In this document: positions 1 through 10,405 of the stretch, one piece after another
Numbering within the stretch: the first letter of the stretch is position 1
How the letters are laid out: the number at the start of each line of letters is the position of its first letter
NCBI GenBank assembly: GCA_000320605.2
Contig: KB445800.1
Coordinates: 1,205,374-1,269,373 of the forward strand
Reading direction: 5' to 3'
DNA length: 64,000 nt
Origin: Gelatoporia subvermispora B
Taxonomy: Eukaryota > Basidiomycota > Agaricomycetes > Polyporales > Gelatoporiaceae
The notes under the pieces: generated by a model
Told to the model about the DNA's origin: nothing
Seen by the model: the letters and a program-made list of their open reading frames with translations, nothing else
The model's database searches: none
Position numbers and translations under genes: made by a program

Positions 1-225
1 CGCCTCGCGCTGACGCTGCTCCTCGCACGATACAAGGTGATTCTTGAAGGCGTTGAGTTTTGTCACTCTGCCACAGTTCTTGCAGCGAGCGTGAGTGGGC
101 GGGATCTCAGGGGTGTCAGGCACAGGTGAAGAAATACGGGGAGGGGGGGAATCCAGAGGCAGAGACAGCGAGGGTGGCGGTGGCGGACTAGCAAGAGGTC
201 GCGATCGCTGACCACGACGTCCCAT
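1..225 (-). CDS. BED-like zinc-finger protein, N-terminus only (partial, apparent frameshift)
   Basis: The ATG is at 223-225 on the minus strand and the gene runs off the left edge. The first reading frame is Pro/Ser-rich (it begins MGRRGQRSRPLASPPPP) but stops early. A second frame, entered near a run of C on the coding strand (about 138-149), encodes a compact zinc-binding pattern at about 25-84: Cys-x2-Cys followed by His-x3-Cys, in the context CKNCGRVTK and KNHLVSC. A one-base slip in the C run would join the two frames. Such short BED-like fingers behind a basic, proline-rich N-terminus are known from fungal hAT-type transposase-derived genes, so this may be the start of a transposon-derived gene. 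That is inference, because the rest is outside the window. The frame change could be a sequencing error, an intron or a real lesion. Confidence 0.4.
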   Translation of the reverse strand, partial: MGRRGQRSRPLASPPPPPSLSLPLDSPPPRISSPVPDTPEIPPTHARCKNCGRVTKLNAFKNHLVSCEEQRQREA

Positions 226-507
226 CCTGGAACACGTTTAATATATCAGAAGGAACGTCTACATACATTCAGTACTGTGATATTTGCGATTTGGATCGAT
301 TGACATACCGAATTTATGGCGATATTTACAGGATTCTGGCCTTGTGAAGGTCGAAGTGCAAGGTCGAACCGTGCGAGATCACGCACGGGCGCTGTACGGG
401 CGCTTAATTGAGCACCAGGTATCTTATCGTGCACCGCAACTTGCCCGCATCTTATCAGCTTCTGAAAATCCACATGGATTATTAGGCGGAGACTTAATGT
501 GCGACAC
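226..507. other. Short spacer, nothing recognised
   Basis: This lies between the zinc-finger gene start and the broken DUF6533 exon. If the DUF6533 fragment were intact, its third and later exons should lie here (minus strand). I see neither the conserved Trp-Glu exon nor any other helix exon. Confidence 0.5.
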
Positions 508-647
508 ATGTACAAACCAAACATAGCATACATCAGTCTATCCCACACTTCTGCATATATTCCACTGCGTTAGGACTAATAATTCTAGCCCAGCAAAGTC
601 CTACCTGCGTCTTTAATCTGCACAGTATTCGAAGTCCAGTCCACCAT
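508..647 (-). pseudogene. Truncated DUF6533 gene: first two exons only
   Basis: Two exons of a DUF6533-type membrane protein can be read on the minus strand. Exon 1 (605-647) begins MVDWTSNTVQIKDA. A GT-AG intron (551-604) follows. Exon 2 (508-550) encodes VWDRLMYAMFGLYM, ending in a good GT donor. These match exon 1 of the intact DUF6533 gene at 2600-4293 (WYRLLYALLGLY) in sequence and in the phase of the next intron. The next expected exon, Trp-Glu followed by the FxTGxRKFRWPL core, is absent downstream, so only the 5' end survives. Protein similarity to the intact neighbour is moderate, so the two are diverged paralogues rather than a recent copy. Confidence 0.6.
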
Positions 648-1724
648 ATCGAACACCGTAGCCAAATGTAGCCACCTCAGGCACAATAGACTAGTCACAA
701 ATGGGATGGGCGAAAGGAGGAGGTCCTAGGTCCGTGGCACTGGCAGGTAGCTACATATACGAACAAAGGGCGTTATTGAGACCCATTCATGTCAAATGTC
801 ACGATTGACATCGCGGGGGTGATTCCAACGGCTGAAAGTGTGTGCATTGCGAATCCTGTGAGTTAAGTCGCTAATTGAAGCCACGTTCGCGCTAGATTCT
901 TCGGGTTGAGCTCACTGAATTCCAGTGCATGGCAGTACGCTTCGTTTCCGTGAAAATCGGCAGCCACACGGAGTGGATATCAGCATCCGGAGCTTCGCAA
1001 TGTCGAAGAAAGCGAGTCGGTCAGATGCGCTTGGCATCTTAAGTCAACTCGGGCACCTCGTCTGCCTTATGAGCGTACCGCGGGCGACAATGTCAGCGGA
1101 ATGACGGAGATCATATCTGGACGACGTCCAAGGACTTACGCCACCGAGCGTGGCGAGCTATCAGTCATATTACCTACTCTATCTCATGCTCAAGCACTCT
1201 GCAAGGTCCGGCAAACCGAAGTTGTCAGCCCTAATGCTCCTGACGTTACACGCTAGAAAACGTACTGAGGCACATGTAAATCTGTGATGCACAGGTCAGA
1301 TATCTACCATATGCTCGAGTGCCGGAATATCAATGTTCGCGACCTACTCAGGATTGCACAATGGTAGAGAACTTCTAAAGGAATGATTTCATCGCGTTGA
1401 CTGCTCACGTTGTGCCTTCATATAAGAATAAAACCTCAGGAACACACGATAAAGACTGTATGGGATGTATGCAGTACCACTTACCCCAAGATCATGAACA
1501 AAATCGGGCCGCCAGCCAGACTCTGAGCGATTCAGATCAACCACCGCATCTTCGTTATCAGCGGTCACAGATCGCAGCCTCAATGTCCAGTTTCTGCAGA
1601 CGTTTCAAGGAAGATTGGTACAAAGACTCCGAGAATGTGAAGTCATAGCACGAAAGAGTGCGATGCAGGCGAAAACGTGGTCGAAGACCCGAATGATTTG
1701 AACGTGCCAGATAAATGAGCGCCT
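648..1724. other. Intergenic, no gene seen
   Basis: There are only short shadow frames and no family similarity recognised. The distance from the DUF6533 fragment start (647) to the SDHAF2-like relic start (1811) is 1164 bp. The intact DUF6533-SDHAF2 pair is 1228 bp apart, which suggests that this spacer is the decayed counterpart of 4294-5520. I could not see clear base-level similarity by eye. Confidence 0.4.
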
Positions 1725-1810
1725 TCAAGCACAGCAGCAGTCTGAGTGCGGGAGCGCAGGGGCGCGCGGGAAACTTGCCTCCACCGTCGCTCACCCCGAC
1801 CACCACGACG

Positions 1811-2247
1811 ATGTCCATCGCCAACTCAATGTTAATGCCCAGACTCACCTCGCAGTCTCTCCGGCTGTCCTCGCATCGCATGCTCTCTGCCAGCGCAGTC
1901 CACTGACCTGTGACTGCTGCCGAGCATACCGGAGCACGTCTCGTCAGTGATTTCGCCTGCAGGCGCATCGCCTTCAACACTACTCCGACGATCGGGCGAG
2001 TCTGTCGAGAAGACGCGTGCAGCGACCCGGTTTGTGTAACAGTCGTGCAAGCGTGGACACTGGAGAGCGACCTGTCACCAAGCGCGTTCGCGAACGAGCA
2101 GCTGCCGACGATGGACGGACCCCACTGTGACATTTACTGCCGAGTAACGGGGAAGCCTTCAAAGCAATGAGCGACGTCACCTCTCTTAGAGAAGCTCAAG
2201 GTGTACATTCGCAACGGAGGCCGAGCAATGCGATGCATGTCTGATCC
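1811..2247 (+). pseudogene. Decayed copy of SDHAF2 (succinate dehydrogenase assembly factor 2)
   Basis: This stretch is clearly related at DNA level to the intact SDHAF2 gene at 5521-6065, from about 85 bp upstream of the ATG to near the stop. It starts MSIANSMLMPRLT, against [13 protein letters not shown] in the intact gene. The frame ends at a TGA (1904-1906) after SAVH, where a few bases have been lost. More frame changes follow. Near 2110-2130 the sequence passes from the region of exon 1 (EQLPTM) directly into exon 2 (CDIYC for WDIYY). Both the intron and about 14 codons around the exon junction are missing. The loss lies between two ATG-containing words, so a deletion explains it as well as a retro-copy. 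It cannot make the protein. Confidence 0.8.
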
Positions 2248-2599
2248 CTTTATAATCAAAAATCAGACATCGTGGAGTTCTCTCTGGGCGTTTTCTGCAT
2301 AAGCTGGTACACAGTATATATATTATCGAAGCTAAGAACTACTCTTCGTCGTTGATGGTTGTATTAGCAACATGTTGGTTCCAAATTACATCTGGAGTGC
2401 AGTCCACATTGGACGTCAGTAAAGGCAATGGTCTGTTTATCTCCCTTGCAGAGTGCATACAGTGTGCGGACGGTAAGTCCCACGTAAGACAATATGAGTT
2501 TTGATGGCCTTAGATCCATCTAATCTTGCGTTGAGGTCTATCGGATTCACGAAGGCTTGGTGACCATGTTCCGAAGATCGAACATTTCCCACTCCAGTG
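2248..2599. other. Spacer between SDHAF2 relic and DUF6533 gene
   Basis: This is the convergent spacer downstream of the relic (+) and of the DUF6533 gene (-). It contains A/T-rich stretches around 2260-2330 that could serve 3'-end formation. No gene is recognised. Confidence 0.4.
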
Positions 2600-4293
2600 C
2601 TAAAGCTGGCCTGCCTTTGTAATCTTGACTGCTTGTACGTTCACTCCAGAGTCTTCGTCGCCCTGCGTGTTTGTGCGTACAATATCCAGGACAGAAGTTG
2701 AGGTCGGTGGCATACTATCTGTGACATGTACAAATGTCTCCATCTGCGAGCTCGTAACTCAGCGCCATCCGTACCATCTCTTGGGGCAATGACCTACCTG
2801 GATATGTACCTGATTCTGCTGTTCATTCCGTGTCGGCCGAAAGAGCCTTCGCGGATGTGATTGACTCACCGCCGAAAGACTACACACTGCCATGAGAATC
2901 CGAGGTCAGTAAAGCATGATCTGCATACCTTATCAGCTCAGGATCATGTTTGTTCCAGTTCGTGAGCCTTTGAACTGCACGACAAGCGACCACCTGCACG
3001 GAGACTCGGTTGAGAGCACTCGAAGTATATACAGTTGACTGACAGTGGACAACGTAGGAGCAGGAATGTTGAGGACATTCGATAGTACTGAATTGAGATT
3101 CAGCATCATGAATATCTGCAAGAAGTTAGCAGAGTATTCACATCGATACTTTGAGAAAGGCGAGGCAAAAGGATGAGCTTACGATCGCGAGGGTGTCTAT
3201 GCAGAATCTAACCTTGCGAGATAAGTAAAAGAAGTGAGGAGTGGAGGGATATTGTACCGTGACTCACGTGAGGATGAAGTATATCAGACCGTCCTGAAAT
3301 ATAAGTTTCGCAATGCGCGAAGACGTCCTCCAGCCGACTCGCGACGGTAGACCCCAAGCAGTGAGAACGAGTACGATGAAGTCGAGGCATATAGAATAGA
3401 TAAAGCTAACTGCGAGAAAAATGTCGCTCGTATCGGCTATCACGCAACCCAGCCCATCCACCCATTGAGCTTCAACAGTGACACCTTCGGACCAAAAGTG
3501 TCAGTTCAGCCATTGTGAGAAGCATAGCTCCGAAAGCGGGACCTCCATACCACGCAAGAGAATTGACCACTGTCCCATGATCAGGACCACTAAAGGTACG
3601 ACGATGTATGGTGACATTTTCCAGACTGCCATCCTGCGACATGCCGTGTTGTCGATAGAACAATAGCAGATAATCGATGAAACGATGCACTCACGTGCGC
3701 AGGGAGAGGTTAACGCTAGCGAGACCAACGGACATGTTCCTAAAAAGCTACGGGTTTTGGTCCCATATGAGAACCTCTTGCAAGCCCTAAAACAGTAACA
3801 TCTCTTACCTGCGCAGAGGTGTATATCGCTTTACAATTGATGCCCTGACTGTGTTCTCGCAATGATCAGTACAGCTTTCTCTAGGCTTGAGGTGCGTTAC
3901 TTTGTCTCGTCCAGAACAACAGCGCTAAACGCCGATTAGCATTACGATTTTCCGATGCGATTTTCCCAGGTCATATCATACTCACAGACAGACATAAGCG
4001 CATAACATGAAGTAGCGATTGAAGAAGTAGAAGATCTATTACTATCAGCACATATGATCATTGTCGGAAAGAGAGACGCACGAGAGGCCACCTAAACTTT
4101 CTCCTGCCGGTTAAGAACTCGAAGTCGAAGTCGATCGAGATTGCGATCTCCCAGCTGGGTGCAGGTGAGAAAATGTCGAGCTCCGCCGATGGACAATCAC
4201 CAACATGTACAGACCAAGCAAGGCATACAGTAATCGGTACCACTCAACTGTGACTTGCGTGTTAGTGCTAATGCTAACGAGATCGCATGACAT
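2600..4293 (-). CDS. DUF6533-family seven-helix membrane protein
   Basis: This is a multi-exon gene. The family is large in Agaricomycetes and of unknown function, resembling receptor-like seven-helix proteins. Supported exons are: 4205-4293 (MSCDLVSIS..., ending LLYALLGLY), 4082-4154 (WEIAISIDFDFEFLTGRRKF then RWPL, the DUF6533 core) and 3986-4035 (IFYFFNRYFMLCAYV). Later exons encode INCKAIYTSAQ, MSVGLASVNLSLRT, MAVWKMSPYIVVPLVVLIMG, a block with GLGCVIADTSDI and LDFIVLVLTAWGL, FMMLNLNSVLSNVLNIPA, and a cytosolic tail ending VKITKAGQL at the TAG (2600-2602). All junctions I checked keep phase, so the gene appears intact. The start ATG at 4291-4293 is the first in frame with exon 1. A shorter paralogous fragment lies at 508-647. 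SDHAF2 lies upstream in the opposite direction. The ligand or partner is unknown. Confidence 0.8.
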
Positions 4294-5520
4294 GAGAGGA
4301 TAGGAGGAACCCCTCACCTTCGTCTTGGATGAGACCTGGGGGTGATGTCCAATCCGGCATTTGGGGAAGTACACGAGGTACAGGCGATTGTGAGATGAAA
4401 TAGATAGAATTGATCGTACGGTTTGGCTTTACGCCTCACAATAGTCCACACTTGGTGTTCTACATGCACGACTATATATTTGAGCAACTGCTTTGGGATC
4501 AGATCTCGTGGAGCTGTTGCGCCAATGGTCGTCCGTCCTACACCCCGGAATGATTAGCTATATATGACTATATCAAGAAGGCGAATTCCTGTGCAATACA
4601 CATGCAAGATTCTTTAGTGATATGCGGCCTGCATCTGGCGACCAAATAGCAACGTACGGCTTATATTAGTGGATTCCATTGCGATCCCTCCATATTCGGG
4701 ACGGGTGACATCTGCCAATCAGCCGCTGAGGTAAAATAGTGAATGGTAGCCATCACGCTTTAAGCAATCATCTCCCTCCATCTCCTCACGTTTGGGACTT
4801 TGAATACTGGTCTGATGGGCTCGGAGGTATTATTAATACACGAATTTTATTGCGTGAATGTCTCGCGAACGTTGAATGCTGAACGCTGCTCGAGTGGTAC
4901 CGGGAATCCATGACGCATGCATGGACTACATGGCGGGCGCGGGGAACAGTCTCCATCCCGATGATGACACCCTCAACCCCACAGAGTGTCTCACATGTGA
5001 ACAGAGGTAGGGCATAACATCCATGGTTTTTTCATATCTCAAAGGGAAGAGCGTTGTAGCGTAGCTTTAATGCAAGAATCACATACTGTGCGCCGAATGA
5101 TTCCATCGAAAGATCGCCTGTTGGATCGCACATGAGGGCAAGTTGCACAATAGGCACATAGAGCAGAATATACGCTTGCCCTACAACCCGCGAGCGAGAT
5201 ATCGCCAGGGATCAATTCACTAAGTCTTCGGCCGAGCTTGAGCAGCAGTATGGTGTACCTGTCGACTGTTGGGTGAACGGGGTGCCTCGCTATTCTTACA
5301 CGTTGTAGCCTCATTATCAAGTCTAAAATGCGCTCCAGCGTAACGCTTGTTCAAGAACACCGATAGGACAAAGTAAGTCCTTGGAACGAAAGACTACAAT
5401 ACAAGCAAGTCGGACGTCCAGTCAAGAAATAGGCGCCTTCGGCCGCAACGGTGGTAGGGCGGGGACGCAAGACGCGCAGGAAACCTGCATCCGCCATCGT
5501 TCACCCCGACCACCACGACG
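4294..5520. other. Divergent intergenic region
   Basis: This lies between the start of the DUF6533 gene (-) and the start of SDHAF2 (+), so it should carry both promoters. No open frame with family similarity was found. The 100 bp just before the SDHAF2 ATG resembles 1725-1810, upstream of the relic. Confidence 0.5.
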
Positions 5521-6065
5521 ATGTCCATCTCCAAGTCAATCTCGATGCTCAGACTCACCTTGCAGTCTCTCCGGCTTCCCTCGCATCGCATGCTCTCTGC
5601 TAGCGCAGTCCATCAAGCCGACCCGTGGCTGCTGCCGAACACCCCGGAGCACCTCTCGTCAGTGACCTCGCCTGCGGACGCACCGCCCCCAACGCCACTA
5701 CCACGGCCGGGCGAGTCTGTCGAGAAGATGCGTGCACGGCTTGTATACCAGTCGCGCAAGCGTGGGACACTGGAGAGCGACCTGTTGCTGAGCACGTTCG
5801 CGCAAGAGCAGCTGCCGACTATGAGCGAGACGGAGTTGAAGGAGTTTGACAAGGTACGTCCGTACAGTTTGGCCTGAAACTTAAGGGGTTATGAAACTCT
5901 CTTTACTGTTAGCTCATGGATGAACCTGACTGGGACATTTACTACTGGGCAACGGACAAGAAGACGCCTCCAGAGCGATGGACAAACTCGCCTGTCTTGG
6001 AAAAGCTCAAGGTGCACGTTCGCAACGAAGGCCGAGTAGTCCGCCGTATGCCAGACCTCTCATGA
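5521..6065 (+). CDS. SDHAF2: Succinate dehydrogenase assembly factor 2, mitochondrial
   Basis: Two exons, 5521-5853 and 5913-6065, are joined by a GT-AG intron in phase 0 and give 161 residues. The family (yeast Sdh5/Emi5, human SDHAF2) attaches FAD covalently to the succinate dehydrogenase flavoprotein in the mitochondrial matrix. Residues 1-30 are rich in Arg, Leu and Ser and lack acidic residues, as expected for a mitochondrial presequence. The conserved core is present: [19 protein letters not shown], then [12 protein letters not shown] at the end of exon 1, and [12 protein letters not shown] in exon 2. Length is typical. The gene ends 92 bp from the end of a convergent glycosyltransferase gene. 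A decayed copy lies 3.7 kb upstream. Confidence 0.93.
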
Positions 6066-6157
6066 GCAACACGTTCTTGAGTCATCGGAACAGATGGTAT
6101 ACGGTTGGGTCACTAAACGCATGTACTACTATATTGTATAATTTACATGGCAATTCA

Positions 6158-7570
6158 TCACTCTACCTCGTCTCTAGTAGTCCGTTCGAACGAGAAGAGC
6201 TTTTTGTCGTACCTGCGAAGCAGGAGTCGGTCGACCCAGCCGTTGGGTGGGAATGCCTTTTCCCATTGGTTGTGCAGGTGCACGGAGAACACCTTATTTA
6301 GCACGCGGTCCAACCCGCCGTCTTCTTCTCTCGTGAGACCCATCGTCCATCTTCCGTCTGTTGGGTCGGAGGTAAACGGATCAGGTAAACGGTTGTCGAG
6401 TCGACATGAGTGCCCATCTGTGAAGCAGAAGGGGAGCACTTTAAAGGGTGGGATGGAAGCGGCGACAAGTCGTCGCCATAGTTTCAGATAGAGTGTCGCG
6501 CCCCAGTCCGTCGTGCCTTGTCGCGGCGGTGGAGAGGTTACCATGATGTGGAATGCTTCGCAGAGGTAGGGCGAATGCTTGTGGAAGCGCATGAGGGCGC
6601 CATTGAAAGGAACGTAGAGTTTGTCTGGGGCCAAATGCGATTCAGAATGGAGACGAGGCGCATATATGCAGCACATACCGTAGCAGTCCCACTGAGTCAC
6701 GAATTCATGCTCGAGCAAAGGTGCCAAATCCCTCGTGAGCAGCGAATCCATGTCCACCCACACACCGCCGTACGCCCACAGTACCAGGAGGCGCACCAGG
6801 TCTCCGTCTATCCATGCCTTCTTGTCCTTTACCCTCAGCATCTCGCTATCCGCCAGCACCGTGCCCCGTGCCAGCTCATGATAGTTGACTGTCCGTATCA
6901 CGAACGCATCCGGGAAGCGACGTCGCCACTTCTGGAGGATGGCATTTCCGCTGAGGTCGCCGTTCGACCAGAGGACGAGCCGTGTGCGCCCGAGGTCCTG
7001 TGTCGCGAAGAACGACTTGAGCATCCACTCCTGGCGCTCCCCGAACGCCGCGAGGTCCGACCGCCAGTACGTGTGGAACTGCGTGCGCGCCTCTGGGGGT
7101 AGCACCGTCCGCCCGCGCGCCTCTGCATAGATCGTTCCCGCGAAGTCGTAGCAGTCCATGCCCAGCCGGAGGGGGAGTCCTGCTTGTACATCCGTGCGCT
7201 TCGGGCCATAGACCGCCTCGGAGACGTTGTACGCGGGCGAGACGCGCGCAGCCGCGAAGCAGCCTGCCAGCGGGGCGACTGGCTCGATGTCGCTCTGGAT
7301 CCATGCGCGCGAATAGAACGCAATTTCGATGTGGGGCTCGTACATGAGCCATCCGCTAAAGACGAGCACCGCGACAAGGGGGGCTACATAAGCTAGAAGC
7401 GTCAGGAGAAGCCGGGGGCGCAGCGCCCAGACTGCGCGCCGTCGCCAGCGACGATGTCGGGGCCAGGTCGGTGAGAATGGCGGCAAGGTGGGCGAACGTG
7501 GGGTCGACGGATGGTCGCCGGGGCTCCCGCCGTCGGCGTGTAGCGGGAGAGGAACATATTGTGGTGGCAT
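6158..7570 (-). CDS. Golgi-type glycosyltransferase with DXD motif (Gly_transf_sug, GT32-like)
   Basis: The minus-strand frame encodes 470 residues unspliced. It has a type II layout: a cytosolic Pro/Arg-rich N-terminus, one hydrophobic segment at about residues 55-75 (LLTLLAYVAPLVAVLVFSGW) and a lumenal catalytic domain. The sugar-nucleotide/metal motif is in GGVWVDMDSLLTRDL. Other family features are RLLVLWAYGG upstream and NGALMRF, GTTDWGATLY and HLHNQW downstream. A 54-bp stretch at 6625-6678 has perfect GT-AG ends and no stop. Removing it joins QWDCY to DKLYVPFNGAL, which fits the family better, so the mature protein is probably 452 residues. It likely transfers sugars to glycans in the Golgi. 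Donor and acceptor are not predictable. Confidence 0.85.
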   Translation of the reverse strand: MPPQYVPLPLHADGGSPGDHPSTPRSPTLPPFSPTWPRHRRWRRRAVWALRPRLLLTLLAYVAPLVAVLVFSGWLMYEPHIEIAFYSRAWIQSDIEPVAPLAGCFAAARVSPAYNVSEAVYGPKRTDVQAGLPLRLGMDCYDFAGTIYAEARGRTVLPPEARTQFHTYWRSDLAAFGERQEWMLKSFFATQDLGRTRLVLWSNGDLSGNAILQKWRRRFPDAFVIRTVNYHELARGTVLADSEMLRVKDKKAWIDGDLVRLLVLWAYGGVWVDMDSLLTRDLAPLLEHEFVTQWDCYGMCCIYAPRLHSESHLAPDKLYVPFNGALMRFHKHSPYLCEAFHIMVTSPPPRQGTTDWGATLYLKLWRRLVAASIPPFKVLPFCFTDGHSCRLDNRLPDPFTSDPTDGRWTMGLTREEDGGLDRVLNKVFSVHLHNQWEKAFPPNGWVDRLLLRRYDKKLFSFERTTRDEVE

Positions 7571-8736
7571 ACGGCCGGTATTTATCTTGGCGCCTGCTGG
7601 TCTTTTCGGTGTGATTTAGGAGGTCATCAGCAGCGGAGAGTAAGCGGTCCACACTCACAATCGCCGCGTGCGTCCGCAGTACTTCCAAGTGGCGGGCTCT
7701 GGCGCTTTCGACTTCAACGCAATTGCAAGTAAATAAGTATGTCTTCGCTCACTAGAGTTGAAGACATTCAAGTGGGGGCATCTCTCAGCTGTGCTCTGGA
7801 GATGGAGTGTATATACTGTGCTTACCTGCTGTCTGCTGACAGAGTCCGATGCTATCTACCTTCAAGCTCCAAACGACCGCGCATCACCAACGGCACGCGG
7901 CACTACCGGAGGCAGGCATTCAAGATGAAAGAGAAATACCACGACGCGCTAAGTCCTCGGATACCCTACAAAGCGTCTCGATTACTTAGGCGCGGCTGGA
8001 ATGCTAAAATCACGGTTCTAACTCATCGACCGAAATCATGCGCTATACGAATGGCAGGTGCACATCGTAGGCTCATCCTGCATTGCTTTCGTTGATGCCA
8101 AGGCAATATCATATGCAGCGTATTTGGCAGCTCTGCCAGAACACAGTCGAGTGATTGACTCCGTTGTGAGGATAGCCACCCAACGAGGCAATACATGCAG
8201 AGCATTGCTTTGACACCCATCACCTAAGCGGTGCATCTACCCAGATCTTGGCCAGGCAGCGGCCTATGTCGGCTCCGACACACACAATGCGCCCCGAGTC
8301 TTCTCCGCAAGTGCAGATCGCACACACACTTCAATTTGAACAAGCCTGAATTGCACATTCTACCTGAAGTAGCTATCGAATACATCACAGTCCCAGAGGC
8401 TGAAAGCAAGGTGGGGTAGTAGGGGTAGTAGGAATCGAAAGTAAAACGAACGTAGCTGTACAATAGATACTCAAACAGGGCCAAAAACCGCGGTGCCGCA
8501 TGTGCGATGAGTGCGTGTGCCGAGACAGTGCGAGTGTTCGAGGCGGTGGAAGCCAATATGGTACAAGAAACACCCCGTGTGAGCTGTGATATACGAGACG
8601 CTGCCGCGGGCAGAATAGCAGGTTCCAGTGCTTGGTCATGACAAATCATCGATTCTCCCGCTCAACTCCGACCTTCCACCAACGCACCAGGACCGACCAG
8701 CGAAGCTCGGACGCAGACAGTAACGAACGACAGCAA
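7571..8736. other. Intergenic region with one unrecognised 118-codon frame
   Basis: This holds the promoter of the glycosyltransferase (-) and the 3' flank of DHH1 (-). A plus-strand frame at 7739-8095 (MSSLTRVEDIQ...) is open for 118 codons but shows no family features and no clear splice context. I regard it as chance. Confidence 0.4.
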
Positions 8737-10405
8737 TCATCGTGCAACCGGGACTCCTCCGCCACGATATGCAGCCTGGTATGCCTGACGCTGCGTTTGC
8801 GCCTGTTGCGGTACCGCGGTGCCATTCTGGCGAGGCGCCTGAGGCCCGCTCTGGTACACGACCTGCGCGGTGGCGGCCTGGGTTGCCTGACCTGGGGTCC
8901 GTTGAGCCTGCGGTTGCTGTTGTGCCTGGTTTTGTGCGGGACGCGCCGGTGCCGGCTTCTGCTCCTGCGGCTCATCTTGCGATGCTGGTGCGACGTAGAG
9001 ACCCTTGTCAATGGTCTGGGGTATGGGTTGAATCTCCGTGCCTAGCTCCTGCTCGATCTTGTACAGGTTAAACCGGTCCTCGTACGTGACAAGGTTAATG
9101 GCAAGACCCAGGTGACCGAAGCGGCCGGAACGACCGATACGGTGGAGGTAGGTCTCAGAGTTCTTGGGGAAGTCGAAGTTGATGACGACATTAACAGCCT
9201 GGATATCGATACCACGAGTGAGGAGATCTGAGCAGACGAGGTTGCGGCATACGCCGTTGCGGAAGTCGTGGAAGACACGGTTGCGGTGCGACTGAAGCAT
9301 CTTCGCATGCGAGTAGAAACATGAATAGCCGAGTTCGGTCACCTTCTTGGCGAGCAGCTCGACACGGTTGGTAGAGTTACAGAAAATGATGGATTGGTTG
9401 ATTTGCAGCTGGAAGAAAGCTCAACGAGACATAACGGAAGCAGCTCGGCCCATCATACCTTGGAGAATAAAGTATTGAGACAGTGAACTTTCTGACGTTC
9501 TTCAACGTATGCGTAATATTGCGTAACTCCCCGGAGGGTAAGCTCGTCCATTAGGTTGATCTCGTGTGGCGAGCGCATATGTTTCTCCTGTCACAGAGGT
9601 GAGTTGCGCTGTAAATACCCGCCAGGATTGAGGCTCACCTTGAAATCCTTGACAATCATTGGGAATGTGGCACTGAACAACATGACCTGGCGCTCCTTCG
9701 GCAGATAGGAGAGCAGCTGCTCCATGACAGGAGCGAACTCGGGTGACAACAGCTTGTCCGCCTCGTCCATTACGAACACGGGGCACTCGCTGAGATCCGC
9801 GACGTTCTTGCCAGCCAGATCGAGAATACGGCCGGGTGTGCCGACGAGGACGTGCACGGCCTCCGACAGTCGGAGAATGTCGTCCTTCAGCGTCGTACCA
9901 CCGGTCGTCACCATGACCTGCGCACCCATGTGCTTGCCCAGGATCTTGCACACCTGCGCGGTTTGCAGGGCAAGCTCACGCGTCGGCACGAGTAGGAGCG
10001 CTTGGATCTTGTTCTTATTCACGTCTACTTGCTGGAGGGTAGGAATGACGAATGCCGCGGTCTTCCCCGTGCCGTTCTTCGCGCGCGCAAGGACGTCGCG
10101 CTTTGCGAGCGCAACGGGGATTGCCTCCTCCTGGATGGGCGACGGCTTCTCGAAGCCGGCCTCAAAGATGCCCATGAGGAGCTCCCGGCGGAGGAACATG
10201 TCCTCGAACTCGGTGCCCTTCGTGGCCGTCACATCCTCCGTCTGTGGTCTACTATCTTTTGGTGGTGGGCGCAGGCTCGCCTTCCAGGTGTCATTCGGGC
10301 TGCTGCTACTCGCCGCTGACGCTCAGCTTGCATGCGTCAATGCACAGTGCGCGCTAGTACTCACGAGGTGGACGATGAGGGGCGGGTTTGCTGAGGCTGT
10401 GCCAT
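8737..10405 (-). CDS. DHH1: ATP-dependent RNA helicase DHH1 (DDX6 family)
   Basis: There are four exons: 10365-10405, about 9639-10305, 9459-9587 and 8737-9408. They give 502 residues. The helicase acts in mRNA decapping and translational repression in P-bodies. The motifs are in order: [11 protein letters not shown] (I), PTRELALQ (Ia), TPGR (Ib), DEAD (II), SAT (III), IIFCNSTNR (IV), DLLTRGID (V) and HRIGRSGR (VI). The Q-motif region is [14 protein letters not shown]. The family-specific lead NDTWKASLR then [13 protein letters not shown] precedes the core. The C-terminus is a Gln/Pro/Ala-rich tail typical of fungal Dhh1. The first exon ([13 protein letters not shown]) is short. Its acceptor could be any of three closely spaced AGs near 10306. 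The other three junctions agree in phase and family alignment. Confidence 0.93.

Noticed and set aside
7739..8095. 118-codon plus-strand frame
   Set aside because: There are no recognisable motifs, the length is compatible with chance, and it lies in an ordinary spacer.
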